A program made the position numbers and the translations under genes. The notes below the pieces were generated by a model. That model was not told the DNA's origin. It saw nothing but the letters and a program-made list of their open reading frames with translations, and searched no databases. Below, in pieces: positions 40,453-49,456 of a stretch of DNA of 64,000 nt (its first letter is position 1; every line of letters begins with the position of its first letter). This stretch comes from an uncultured Eggerthellaceae bacterium (GTDB lineage: Bacteria > Actinomycetota > Coriobacteriia > Coriobacteriales > Eggerthellaceae), in contig CAJURZ010000010.1 in assembly GCA_910588905.1 (NCBI GenBank), positions 13,996 through 77,995 of the forward strand. The letters are read 5' to 3'.

Positions 40453-41954
40453 GCGGCGGACGGATCGGTCTTCCCGGACGCGACGGCGGTTCCCATCTTG
40501 TTCAAGCGGCGCATCTCCCAGAGGATGAACCCGACCGTAATGGAGATAGCCACCGCATCGGAGAGAGGGTTGGCGAAATAGAGCGCATCCAGACCATCGA
40601 ACTGCGGCGCTATGAGGGGCAAGAGGTGGGGCAGGGTGAACAGCAGCGGCACGAGGAAGATGATCTGGCGCGTGAGCGTCAGGAAGATGGATTTCGCCGG
40701 TTGGCCCGTAGCCTGGAAGTAGTTCGACCCCACGATCTGGAACCCCACCAGGGGAAATACGCAGAACTGCACCCGCAGGGCGAACGAGGTGAACTTCACC
40801 AGCGCCTCATGGGTGATGCCGAAGGCTCTCACGATGGCTTCGGGGAAGAGCATGATGATGAGCCATTCCACGAAGGCGATGGAGATCCCCAGGGCGATGC
40901 CCAACCAGAGGGTCTGCCTCACACGACCGATCAGCCGTGCCCCGTAGTTGTAGCCCAGCAGCGGCTGGATGGCGATGGCCGTACTCACCAGCGGCATGAC
41001 CACGAACCCGGCAATGCGATTGATGACCCCGATGGATGCCAGGGCGTCCACAGCGCCTATGACGCTCAGGGCCCCATAGGTGATCAGCTGATAGTTCAAC
41101 ACGAAATTCACCACTGCCATACCCGCTTGCATGGCGAACGAAGGGAATCCGAAGGCCATGATGGTGCCCACGAAGCGCGGGCGCAGAGCGAAATAGCGCT
41201 TGCGGATGCGCAAGGGCACATCCTTTGTGAAGAGGAAGTACCAGAACACTGCGATGGCCGAGCACGCCTGACCCACCAGCGTAGCCAAGGCACTGCCTAC
41301 GACACCCCAGCCCAACACGAGCACGAAGAGGTAATTGAAGACCGTGGCCACCACCAGCCCGACCACCATGGTACCCAAGGCACGGTTTGGGGCTCCGCAG
41401 GTGCGGATGAAGTTGTTCACCCCCATGCCGATGCTCTGGAGGATGAACCCATAGCAAAGGATCTGCAGGAACGTCCGCGCATAGGGGCGCACCTCATCCG
41501 TAGCACTGGATATGGTGAGCAGCCCCTCCATGACAGGCGGGAACGAGACCGCTATGGCTACGATCAGCCAGAGGATCACGCTCAAGGTGATGACGTTGCC
41601 TAAAGAGCGCTCCGCCCCCTCTTGATCCCCTGCGCCCAGCCGCAAGGCCGCAAGAGCATTGCCGCCATTGCCCACGAGCATCGCCAGCGCTATGAATACG
41701 ATCATGGCGGGATTAGCCACCGTAACGGCTGAGAGACCTATCTCTCCCAGCGCGTGGCCCAAGAACATGGAATCGATGATGTTATAGGAACCGTTGACCA
41801 TCATCCCTACGATAGAGGGGATGGCGAATTCGGCGATCAGCCTCGGAATGGAGGCCGTGCCCATGCGCAGAACGCGCTCTCCTTCTTGAGCGTGCGAACC
41901 AGCACGGGAAGGCCGCCCTTGAGCCTCCCCTTCGTTTCGGATGTCAGTATCCAT
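40449..41954 (-). CDS. MATE-family efflux transporter
   Basis: Twelve-helix multidrug/toxin exporter of about 501 residues. Typical first helix IPRLIAEFAIPSIVGMMVNGSYNIIDSMFLG, then GNGGNALAALRLGAGDQEGAERSLG-type loop (given in parts) and PLLGYNYGA in the second half. Two related halves are evident. Start 41954 lies ten bases after the ppk1 stop; the RBS is weak, so coupling to ppk1 is possible. The stop codon is contributed by a REP-like repeat, so the original C-terminus may have been different. Substrate unknown. Confidence 0.9.
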   Translation of the reverse strand: MDTDIRNEGEAQGRPSRAGSHAQEGERVLRMGTASIPRLIAEFAIPSIVGMMVNGSYNIIDSMFLGHALGEIGLSAVTVANPAMIVFIALAMLVGNGGNALAALRLGAGDQEGAERSLGNVITLSVILWLIVAIAVSFPPVMEGLLTISSATDEVRPYARTFLQILCYGFILQSIGMGVNNFIRTCGAPNRALGTMVVGLVVATVFNYLFVLVLGWGVVGSALATLVGQACSAIAVFWYFLFTKDVPLRIRKRYFALRPRFVGTIMAFGFPSFAMQAGMAVVNFVLNYQLITYGALSVIGAVDALASIGVINRIAGFVVMPLVSTAIAIQPLLGYNYGARLIGRVRQTLWLGIALGISIAFVEWLIIMLFPEAIVRAFGITHEALVKFTSFALRVQFCVFPLVGFQIVGSNYFQATGQPAKSIFLTLTRQIIFLVPLLFTLPHLLPLIAPQFDGLDALYFANPLSDAVAISITVGFILWEMRRLNKMGTAVASGKTDPSAA

Positions 41955-41964
41955 GCAGCCTAGC

Positions 41965-44568
41965 TTAGCTGAAAAGCCTCTTCCAGAAGGATTCTTTCTT
42001 CGGCTGGACCGCAGGCGGTTGCTCGGGAAGCACGGGCTCTGGCTGAGCATCCACAAGCACCTCCGGCGGCACCTCAGGCCCAAGGGATGGCTCCGGCAGG
42101 GGCCGCTGGGGATAGAGGGGGGCGTTCGTCTGGAGCACGGGTTGCTCGGGAAGGACCGTTGCTACCGGTTCGACCTCCAGTACTTCTTCATCAGCAGGCT
42201 GGAATTCGGAAGCCTCTTCGCCGAACGCTTCTTCCATGAGCTCCTGGCGAAGGGCACCACGATCATGCATCAGATCCAGCGGCGTGGCGGCCACCTCGAG
42301 CTCCTCCGCCTCAAGGTGCTTGCGGCTTGCCTCTTCCATGAGGAAGGCCTGGGAGTCGAAGAGGCTCACGTGGCCCTGACCATCATCCTTCGCGAAGAAG
42401 CCAAGGGCAGTGTATTCCTTGTTCGGCAAGAGGTCACGGAGCTTCGCCGTGTCAGCCATGCAGGTCCCGATGTAGCCGATGACCAGCTTGCGCAGGTCCT
42501 CATCCAAAAGCGGCCAGGCTATCTCGATGCGCTTGTCCATGTTGCGCGTCATGAGGTCGGCGCTGGATAGATACAGGTCGACATCGCCATCGAGCGGCCC
42601 GAAGGCATAGATGCGGCTATGCTCCAGCAGCCGCCCCACGATAGAGACCACGCAGACATTCTCCGTATAGCCCTTCACCCCCGGCACGATGCAGGAGATG
42701 CCACGCACGAGCAGCGTGCATTGCACCCCTGCCTGAGAAGCCTCCATGATCTTCTGGATGATCTCCTTGTCCGTGATGGAGTTCGTCTTGAAGAAGAGCC
42801 CCGCCTGGCCCCCTGCCTGTCGGATGGCGATCTGCTCATCTATCTTGCGCAGGATGTTCTGCTTGATCTGAAGCGGCGCCACCCAGAGCGTCTTGTATTC
42901 ATCCGAGGTGTTCTCAAGGGCCATGTTCCGGAAGAAGCGCATGGCGTCTTTCCCGATCTTCTGATCAGTGGTGATGAACGAGAGGTCCGTGTAGAGCTTC
43001 GCGGTCTTCTCGTTGTAGTTCCCCGTGCCCAATTGGGTGATGTACTGAAGGCCGTTCTCGGTCTGACGGGTGATGCAGCAGATCTTGGAATGCACCTTGT
43101 AGTTCCGGAAGCCATAGATGACATGGCACCCAGCCTGTTCGAAGCGCTGGGACCATTCGATGTTGTTGGATTCGTCGAAGCGGGCGCGCAATTCGAAGAG
43201 GGCGGTGACCTCCTTGCCCATCTCCGCTGCTGCGATGAGCGCTTCAGCCATGTGGGACTGGCTGGCAAGCCGATACAGCGTGATCTTGATGGAGACCACC
43301 GAAGGGTCATAGGCGGCCTCGCGCAAGAGCTGCACGAAGGCATCCATGGTCTCATAGGGATAGCTCATGAGCACTTCGCGCTGGCACACCTGCTTGATGA
43401 TGGGCTGCTTGCGCTGGAGCATGGAAGGCCACTGGGGCGTGAAAGGAACATAGGTGAGCCGCTCGCGCACGGGAACCGGAACGCGGGCAGGCAATGAGAA
43501 CACATAGCTCATATCCAACGGCACCGAGGATATGAATATCTGATGCTCCTTCAATCCAAGACGGTTCAGCAGCTCGCGCTTGACCGTCTGAGAGAGCTCC
43601 CGTTCGCTTTCCAAGCGCACCGGAGCCAGGCGGGAGCGCTTCTTCAGGATGCGCTTCATGTGCTCCCGATAGTCTTCGCCCTGCTCTTCGCTTCCTTCCG
43701 TGGCATCAAGGTCGGCATTGCGCGTGACGCAGATGATGTTGGTGTGCTTGACCTTGTACATGGAGAAGATCTTCGCAGCGTTCATCTCAATGAGGTGCTC
43801 TAGCAGCAGGAACTGGAGGCCGCCCCCCGGTAGTTCCACGATGCGTTCGCACTGGCGGGGCAGTGGGATGATGCCCAGCGTGACGCCAGCAGCCCCCAGA
43901 TTCTTCGCTTCCTTGTCGCCCTTCGCCGCCTTGTCCTTGGCTTTCTTCTTCTGCTTGGGGCCTGCCTCCTCATCCAGCCGCACTACGATGTAGAGAGCAC
44001 CGTTCTCCAGATGAGGGAAGGGGTGCCGAGCGTTCACGATCTGCGGAGCCAAAAACGGCATGACATTGGATTCGAAATAGTCCTCCGCGAAGGCCACTTG
44101 GCTCTCGTCCAATTGCTTGGGCTTCAGGTTCACGATGCCCTCGTCCTTGAGCTCGGAGCGAAGCGTCTTGAAACAGGCCTCATAGTAGGGGTAGAGCTCA
44201 TGGCAGCGGGCATAGACAGCATCCAGCTGCTCAGAGGGAGTCATGCCGGATTTGGAATCGATGATGGCCTTCTTGATGAGCTCCAAGTCAGTCAGGCTGC
44301 CCACGCGCACCATGAAGAACTCCTGGAGGTTTGACCAGAAGATGGAGATGAAGTTGAGCCGCTCGAAGAGGGGTACTGCCGGGTCTGCGCCCTGATCGAG
44401 CACGCGCTTGTTGAACTCAAGCCAAGACAGCTCACGATTCTGCATGTAGGGCGCATGCTGGCCGCGGAGAGTGAGGGCTTTGGTCGGCTCAGTCTCCGTG
44501 CGCTTTAGCTCTTCGTGCTTGCCCCGCTTGTCGTTCTGGACATGCGCTTCCTTAGCTGCCTCTGTCAT
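41965..44568 (-). CDS. ppk1: Polyphosphate kinase 1
   Basis: Makes inorganic polyphosphate from ATP, reversibly, through a phospho-histidine. 867 residues. N-terminal RELSWLEFNKRVLDQGADP, middle PYETMDAFVQLLREAAYDP, and YKVHSKICCITR with the active histidine are diagnostic. The C-terminal 130 residues after the conserved core are Glu/Pro-rich and poorly ordered, an extension not usual in the family. TATACT (44618-44613) is a likely -10 box in the 125-base gap shared with the divergent PPK2 gene. It is followed by the MATE gene. Confidence 0.96.
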   Translation of the reverse strand: MTEAAKEAHVQNDKRGKHEELKRTETEPTKALTLRGQHAPYMQNRELSWLEFNKRVLDQGADPAVPLFERLNFISIFWSNLQEFFMVRVGSLTDLELIKKAIIDSKSGMTPSEQLDAVYARCHELYPYYEACFKTLRSELKDEGIVNLKPKQLDESQVAFAEDYFESNVMPFLAPQIVNARHPFPHLENGALYIVVRLDEEAGPKQKKKAKDKAAKGDKEAKNLGAAGVTLGIIPLPRQCERIVELPGGGLQFLLLEHLIEMNAAKIFSMYKVKHTNIICVTRNADLDATEGSEEQGEDYREHMKRILKKRSRLAPVRLESERELSQTVKRELLNRLGLKEHQIFISSVPLDMSYVFSLPARVPVPVRERLTYVPFTPQWPSMLQRKQPIIKQVCQREVLMSYPYETMDAFVQLLREAAYDPSVVSIKITLYRLASQSHMAEALIAAAEMGKEVTALFELRARFDESNNIEWSQRFEQAGCHVIYGFRNYKVHSKICCITRQTENGLQYITQLGTGNYNEKTAKLYTDLSFITTDQKIGKDAMRFFRNMALENTSDEYKTLWVAPLQIKQNILRKIDEQIAIRQAGGQAGLFFKTNSITDKEIIQKIMEASQAGVQCTLLVRGISCIVPGVKGYTENVCVVSIVGRLLEHSRIYAFGPLDGDVDLYLSSADLMTRNMDKRIEIAWPLLDEDLRKLVIGYIGTCMADTAKLRDLLPNKEYTALGFFAKDDGQGHVSLFDSQAFLMEEASRKHLEAEELEVAATPLDLMHDRGALRQELMEEAFGEEASEFQPADEEVLEVEPVATVLPEQPVLQTNAPLYPQRPLPEPSLGPEVPPEVLVDAQPEPVLPEQPPAVQPKKESFWKRLFS

Positions 44569-44612
44569 GAAAAACGCCCCCCTTGCTGCGTCGTTATTGC
44601 AGTATGCTGGTC

Positions 44613-44618
44613 AGTATA
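44613..44618 (-). promoter_or_regulatory. Possible -10 box of ppk1
   Basis: TATACT on the minus strand, 45 bases upstream of the start codon. The -35 is weak (TCACAA with a 15-base spacer). Confidence 0.35.
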
Positions 44619-44693
44619 CCGCGCACGGAACTGCTTGTGATAGGCCCTGCAGGGTGCCTGCGGAACATCACCACACGGGAGTGAGGAGCCTTC

Positions 44694-46379
44694 ATGCTGG
44701 AGAAGATCTGCTTTACCGAGGATCCCCTTGAGAAAGACGCCTACAAAGCGGAATACGACGGCCTGATAGAGAAGCTGGTGGTGCTCCAGCAGCGAGCTGT
44801 CACCGAAGGGGCGGGGCTCGTGGTGCTCTTCGAAGGCTGGAACGGCGCGGGCAAGGGCAGCCGCATATCCGATCTGATGTACAACCTGGATGCCCGGGCC
44901 ACCAGCGTCTACGTATCCCCCGATGCGAATACCGAAGAAGCACGAGAGCTGGCAGACCTCAGCCAAGGGGTCACCGGCTACTATCCGCTCATGCACGAGT
45001 ACTGGAAAGCCCTCGGTGAACGAGGGCACATCACCTTCTATGACCGTGGCTGGTACACCAAGGCCACAGAGCTTCTGCTGGCGCGCAACACCACCGAGCT
45101 GGTGCTCCCCAAGGGAGGCACACGCCATTACCTGGAATCCATCGAAGACTTCGAACGCCAGCTGGTACGCGATGGTTATGGCGTGGTCAAGTTCTTCATG
45201 CACGTACGCAAGAAAGCCCAGAAGAAACGGCTGGACAGGCTCTACGATGATGCAGCCACCCGTTGGCGGGTACCTGAGAAGAAGCTGGTATCCACGAAAG
45301 ACTACGATGAGGCCTATGACCTCTACGATAAGCTGCTCGAAGGGTCTGACTTCCCCTTCGCTCCCTGGGTGCTGGTCAATGGCGAAGACAAGCGGGCCGC
45401 GAACCTCCAGATAGCCCGCACGTTGGTGCAGGCCATAGAGGAAGCCCTGGAAGCCAAAGCTCAGGGAATTCGCCTTGCGGAAGAGGACCAAGCCAGCCTC
45501 ACAGCCATGGCGGATGCGGATGCGTGCGCTACCGAGGTGAGAGCGGACTCATGGAGCAGCCCAGCACCGGATGATACCCCCGAGGTGGTCAAGGCGAAGG
45601 CTGCCGCAGCGGCTCAGCACGCTTTCGCTCCCGAAAGCTCCCGCTTCGAGATAGTCAAAGACTACCCCCGCGTGGCAACCATGAACCATGGGCTGACGCT
45701 TTCCCGCGAAGACTACAAACGGGAGCTGAAAGCACTCCAGAAGCGCCTGTTCCGCCTAGAGAACCTGATGTATCAGGAGCGCATCCCGCTCATGCTGGTC
45801 TATGAGGGGTGGGATGCTGCTGGCAAGGGCGGCAACATCAAGCGTGTGGCTCAGGCCTTAGATGCCCGCGCCTATACCATCTTCCCCTCCCCAGCTCCCA
45901 CCAAACCGGAATTAGCTCACCCCCATCTGTGGCGCTACTGGACCAGGCTCCCGAAGGCGGGTCATGTGGGGATGTATGACCGCAGCTGGTACGGACGCGT
46001 ACTGGTGGAGCGCACCGAAGAGATCACGCCCCCGAAGCGTTGGGCCCAAGGCTACGATGAGATCAACGAGTTCGAGCATGATCTGGTGGATTGGGGTGCC
46101 ATCCTGCTGAAATTCTGGGTAGATGTGTCCCAAGATGAGCAGTTGGCCCGCTTCGAAGCCCGGGAAGAGAACCCGGCGAAGCGCTGGAAGATCACACCGG
46201 ACGATTGGCGCAACCGCGAGAAATTCCCCCAGTATGCAAGCGCTATCGACGATATGTTCCGCTTGACCTCTACCACCTATGCTCCCTGGATCGTGCTGGA
46301 GAGCGACGACAAGCGCTATGCCCGCATCAAGGCGCTCCGCATCATCATAGAAGCACTGGAGCAGAGGTTAGGGAAATAG
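44694..46379 (+). CDS. Two-domain PPK2 (class II, polyphosphate:AMP phosphotransferase type)
   Basis: Uses polyphosphate to phosphorylate nucleotides. 561 residues with two copies of the PPK2 fold: the first has FEGWNGAGKGSRISDL and FYDRGWYTKA, the second YEGWDAAGKGGNIKRV and MYDRSWYGRVLVER. Such fused class II enzymes turn AMP into ADP in characterised cases; usually only the second half is active. The first half here keeps GxGKG and DRGWY, so loss of activity is not obvious. GAGGAG lies five bases before the ATG. Divergent from ppk1: one gene to make, one to spend polyphosphate. Confidence 0.93.
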   Translation: MLEKICFTEDPLEKDAYKAEYDGLIEKLVVLQQRAVTEGAGLVVLFEGWNGAGKGSRISDLMYNLDARATSVYVSPDANTEEARELADLSQGVTGYYPLMHEYWKALGERGHITFYDRGWYTKATELLLARNTTELVLPKGGTRHYLESIEDFERQLVRDGYGVVKFFMHVRKKAQKKRLDRLYDDAATRWRVPEKKLVSTKDYDEAYDLYDKLLEGSDFPFAPWVLVNGEDKRAANLQIARTLVQAIEEALEAKAQGIRLAEEDQASLTAMADADACATEVRADSWSSPAPDDTPEVVKAKAAAAAQHAFAPESSRFEIVKDYPRVATMNHGLTLSREDYKRELKALQKRLFRLENLMYQERIPLMLVYEGWDAAGKGGNIKRVAQALDARAYTIFPSPAPTKPELAHPHLWRYWTRLPKAGHVGMYDRSWYGRVLVERTEEITPPKRWAQGYDEINEFEHDLVDWGAILLKFWVDVSQDEQLARFEAREENPAKRWKITPDDWRNREKFPQYASAIDDMFRLTSTTYAPWIVLESDDKRYARIKALRIIIEALEQRLGK

Positions 46380-46399
46380 AGAGTCAGCAGCACCGTGCC

Positions 46400-48898
46400 T
46401 CATTGGATGCCGCGGTGCAGATGCCCGGAGGTGGTGTTCGGCATCTTAGGAACCGCCTCCCCGCCCTCCAATGCCAGCTTCAGGGCGTGCTTCACCCGTC
46501 CGATGGCCTGAGAAGTCTGCTCGACATCCATGAGCGTGGTGTCTACCATGAACCGGGTGACGCCGCAGCGGATGAGAGCAGGCAGATCAGGTACGAGATC
46601 CGTAGTCACGGCGTTATAGAGATGACTGCGGCCTGCTTCATCGGTCACCACCGGGAACAGATAGCCTTTCCGGTCCTTCAGGCTGAAGGGTACGCGTCTT
46701 CGGGTACAGGTAGCGCACGTCTCAGCACAAGGGCCTTGACTGGTGAGCAGGCAATGCTCGGTGACCATCAGCTCCTGAGCTCCGTAGACCTTGGCCCCCA
46801 GAGCCACCGGAGCATCCTCAGCCAGCTGGGCTATCTGGGCGAGGTTCAGCTCAGGTGAGAGCCAGATGCCTTCCGCTCCGAACACCTGGACCACCTGCAG
46901 CGCCTCAGGATTCACGAGCGGCAAACGCGCATCCACCTCTACGATGCAGCCCCTCTCCACCGCCCGCTCTAGAGCTCCCAAAGACCCCACCAGCACAGGC
47001 GTACCTTCGGTCACGTTCTTCCAGGGGTCCAGATGGCGCTTGGCCTCAGCCGAGCCCCCCCGCTCATCGTGGTTGATGGACGGAAGGGCGATGACGCAGC
47101 CTTTCGGATATCCTGCCTGGTCAGCATCGCTGACCCGCAGTCCTGCCACTTCGGCGGCTCCCCGTTGGTAATTGAGGGCAGGCACGTAGATGACATCCGC
47201 CCCCGTACGCTTGGCAGCCCGAGCCGTTTCAGGGCTGGTGGCCCAGGCGCAGATCAGGCACTCTTGGGCTGGCTTCGTCGGGAGCTTCGGGCGCTTGACG
47301 GCCTTGGGGAGCACGCGGTTGCGGTAGGGCTCGAGCAGCCTGGCCTGGAGGTCATCCAGCGCCCGCGTCCGGCACTGGTGGATCTGGGAGAACCCGATGC
47401 CCACCCCTTCATCCAGATGAACATCAAGAGAGGTCAGATGGAAGGGAGTAGAGCCCATCCGTCCGGTGTGCTCTTCCACATCCGTCACGGTCACCGCCCG
47501 CGTTCGAGCCGGTTCCACCACAGGCCCTTCTGCACTCCCCTGCTCAGAGCCAACGTCTTCCCCCCTGGTCAGAGGCGTGAACTCCATGCGCAGGGGCTTG
47601 CCCAGCTCCAGCCATGCTTCACCCTTGACAGGAACGCGTGGCATGAGGTCATCAGGCACGAAGGCGGCCTCGGCAGAGCGGATGCGAAAGACCCTGTCCC
47701 CCGCGCGCACCTTGCGCGTCTCCTCGGCGGAGAACCGACAGCTGCGCTTCGTGAAAGCCGCGTCGGAAGGGATGGAGATGCGTACATTGCCCTTGCGGGT
47801 CCAGAACTCCAGTAGATCCCCTGGCACGAGATCAACCTCAGGGGTCACCGTGATCTCATCTGAGGACACCGCCTTCACCCGACCTGCGAACTGCCCGCGG
47901 TTATTCGGACGCTGGAAGCTCATGAGGTCAGGACCGCTCTCCCCGTCCAGGTATCCATCCGTGAAGCCCCGAGAGAATACCGATCCCAAGGTCTCCCGCT
48001 CCTCAGGAGTCAGGAGGGAGGCAGGGGAACCCTCTTCCCGCCCAGGACACCATTGAGCTTCTGCATCTTGGGTGGTACCTGAACTGAGCCTATCCAATGC
48101 GTGGCGGTAGACGGACACCACCGCAAAGACATATTCCGCTGACTTCATGCGACCTTCCACCTTGAGTGAGGCCACACCCGCCTTCGCCAGCTCATCCAAG
48201 CGCTCCGCTGTCATGAGGTCTTTAGGGGATAGGAGGAACTCCCCAGGGCAACGCAGCTCCTTGTCAGGCTCATTCCCATTCACCAGGCTATAGGGCAAGC
48301 GGCACGCCTGGGCGCAGAGCCCGCGGTTCGCCGAGCGACCCCCTATCATCGAAGACATGAGGCATTGACCGGAATAGCAGACGCACAGCGCTCCGTGGCC
48401 GAAGACCTCGCATTCCACACCCAGTTCCTCACCGAGGGCCACCAGATGGGCTATCTCATCCAAGGAGAGCTCTCGTGCCAATGTCACTCGAGACGCCCCT
48501 AGTTGGGCTGCAGCCTGCAGGCCATCAGCGGAATGTATGTTCATCTGGGTTGAGATGTGCAACGCACCTTCAGGGAGCGTGCGGGCTATCTCTGCAGCCA
48601 ACCCGAGGTCTTGCACGATGAAGGCATCGGCCCCCGCCCGGTAGGCTTGGCGGCTCAGATCAGAGGCGTCCTGCAGCTCATCTGCCAGGATCAGCGTGTT
48701 CATGGTGACATAGACGCGTACACCCCTCAGATGGGCATAGTCACAGGCTTCCTCCAGGGTATCCAATGTGAAGTTGTCTGCATTGCGCCGAGCGTTGAAC
48801 CGGTCCAACCCCAGGTATACCGCATCTGCCCCCGCTCGCACGGCAGCGTTGAGCGCGGATCTGCTACCCGCGGGAGCTAAGAGCTCTGGGATCCCCAT
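46400..48898 (-). CDS. Peptidase U32-family protein with extra C-terminal domains
   Basis: U32 proteins are linked to rRNA or tRNA hydroxylation (RlhA, TrhP) rather than proteolysis. 832 residues: PELLAPAGSRSALNAAVRAGADAVYLG at the N-terminus (in parts), FGHGALCVCYSGQCLMSSMIGGRSANRG with conserved cysteines, QACRLPY, and LKVEGRMKSAEYV. A second, longer region (about 390-830) ends with a further cysteine set CAETCATCTRRR. This long form with a duplicated barrel is common in Clostridia and Actinobacteria. It converges with the PPK2 gene, 20 bases apart. Substrate RNA unknown. Confidence 0.9.
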   Translation of the reverse strand: MGIPELLAPAGSRSALNAAVRAGADAVYLGLDRFNARRNADNFTLDTLEEACDYAHLRGVRVYVTMNTLILADELQDASDLSRQAYRAGADAFIVQDLGLAAEIARTLPEGALHISTQMNIHSADGLQAAAQLGASRVTLARELSLDEIAHLVALGEELGVECEVFGHGALCVCYSGQCLMSSMIGGRSANRGLCAQACRLPYSLVNGNEPDKELRCPGEFLLSPKDLMTAERLDELAKAGVASLKVEGRMKSAEYVFAVVSVYRHALDRLSSGTTQDAEAQWCPGREEGSPASLLTPEERETLGSVFSRGFTDGYLDGESGPDLMSFQRPNNRGQFAGRVKAVSSDEITVTPEVDLVPGDLLEFWTRKGNVRISIPSDAAFTKRSCRFSAEETRKVRAGDRVFRIRSAEAAFVPDDLMPRVPVKGEAWLELGKPLRMEFTPLTRGEDVGSEQGSAEGPVVEPARTRAVTVTDVEEHTGRMGSTPFHLTSLDVHLDEGVGIGFSQIHQCRTRALDDLQARLLEPYRNRVLPKAVKRPKLPTKPAQECLICAWATSPETARAAKRTGADVIYVPALNYQRGAAEVAGLRVSDADQAGYPKGCVIALPSINHDERGGSAEAKRHLDPWKNVTEGTPVLVGSLGALERAVERGCIVEVDARLPLVNPEALQVVQVFGAEGIWLSPELNLAQIAQLAEDAPVALGAKVYGAQELMVTEHCLLTSQGPCAETCATCTRRRVPFSLKDRKGYLFPVVTDEAGRSHLYNAVTTDLVPDLPALIRCGVTRFMVDTTLMDVEQTSQAIGRVKHALKLALEGGEAVPKMPNTTSGHLHRGIQ

Positions 48899-48916
48899 GG
48901 ACGTCCTTCAGGCTGC

Positions 48917-49432
48917 CTACATCTCTGTGGCAGCGCTATCAGCGTCTTTGAGCTTCTGGACCGCCTCATCGTAGGTCTGTTGGATCTGGGCAACGCGGTC
49001 AGCATAGCCGTCATAGTTGAAGGAACCACCATTCGAAGCAGCGTCTATCTCCATGAAGAGCTGGAGATACGCGCTCAGAGCATCCTTCAGCTGGGTACAA
49101 CCATCCACGTAGCTCTGCTTGAGGTCATTCAGCTCTTCGGGGCATTCCAGCTCAGATATCTGATCGATGATGGCAAAAGCGCTATCAGCCTGGGTCTGCA
49201 TGGATACCAGGTCTTCCCGAGCCACGGCATCAGTGAACGAGGTCATCTTCTCGTTCAGCTGGACGCAAGCCTCATTCACATTCGCCATGAAGCTGCGTGA
49301 GGTCACTGCTTCCTCTTCGGCAGAAGACTGCTGCTCTAACGGCTGACCGCATCCGGTCAACGTCAAGCATCCAGCCAAGGCAACCCCTAAGGCCACCAGG
49401 ATCATGGGTTTGATGGTACGAGCAAATGACAT
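48917..49432 (-). CDS. Small lipoprotein, unknown
   Basis: Not recognised. 171 residues starting with a lipoprotein signal ILVALGVALAGCLTLTGCGQ; either of two cysteines (about 22 or 28) could be the lipid site, the second being the better lipobox. The rest is mostly helical and acidic, with two more cysteines (NEACVQL and LECPEEL, plus DGCTQL), and would form a helical bundle outside the membrane. It lies 24 bases after the class A PBP gene, so a role in wall synthesis is suggested by position only. Confidence 0.75.
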   Translation of the reverse strand: MSFARTIKPMILVALGVALAGCLTLTGCGQPLEQQSSAEEEAVTSRSFMANVNEACVQLNEKMTSFTDAVAREDLVSMQTQADSAFAIIDQISELECPEELNDLKQSYVDGCTQLKDALSAYLQLFMEIDAASNGGSFNYDGYADRVAQIQQTYDEAVQKLKDADSAATEM

Positions 49433-49456
49433 CTTGTCTCCTCTTTCGCGAGCGCT

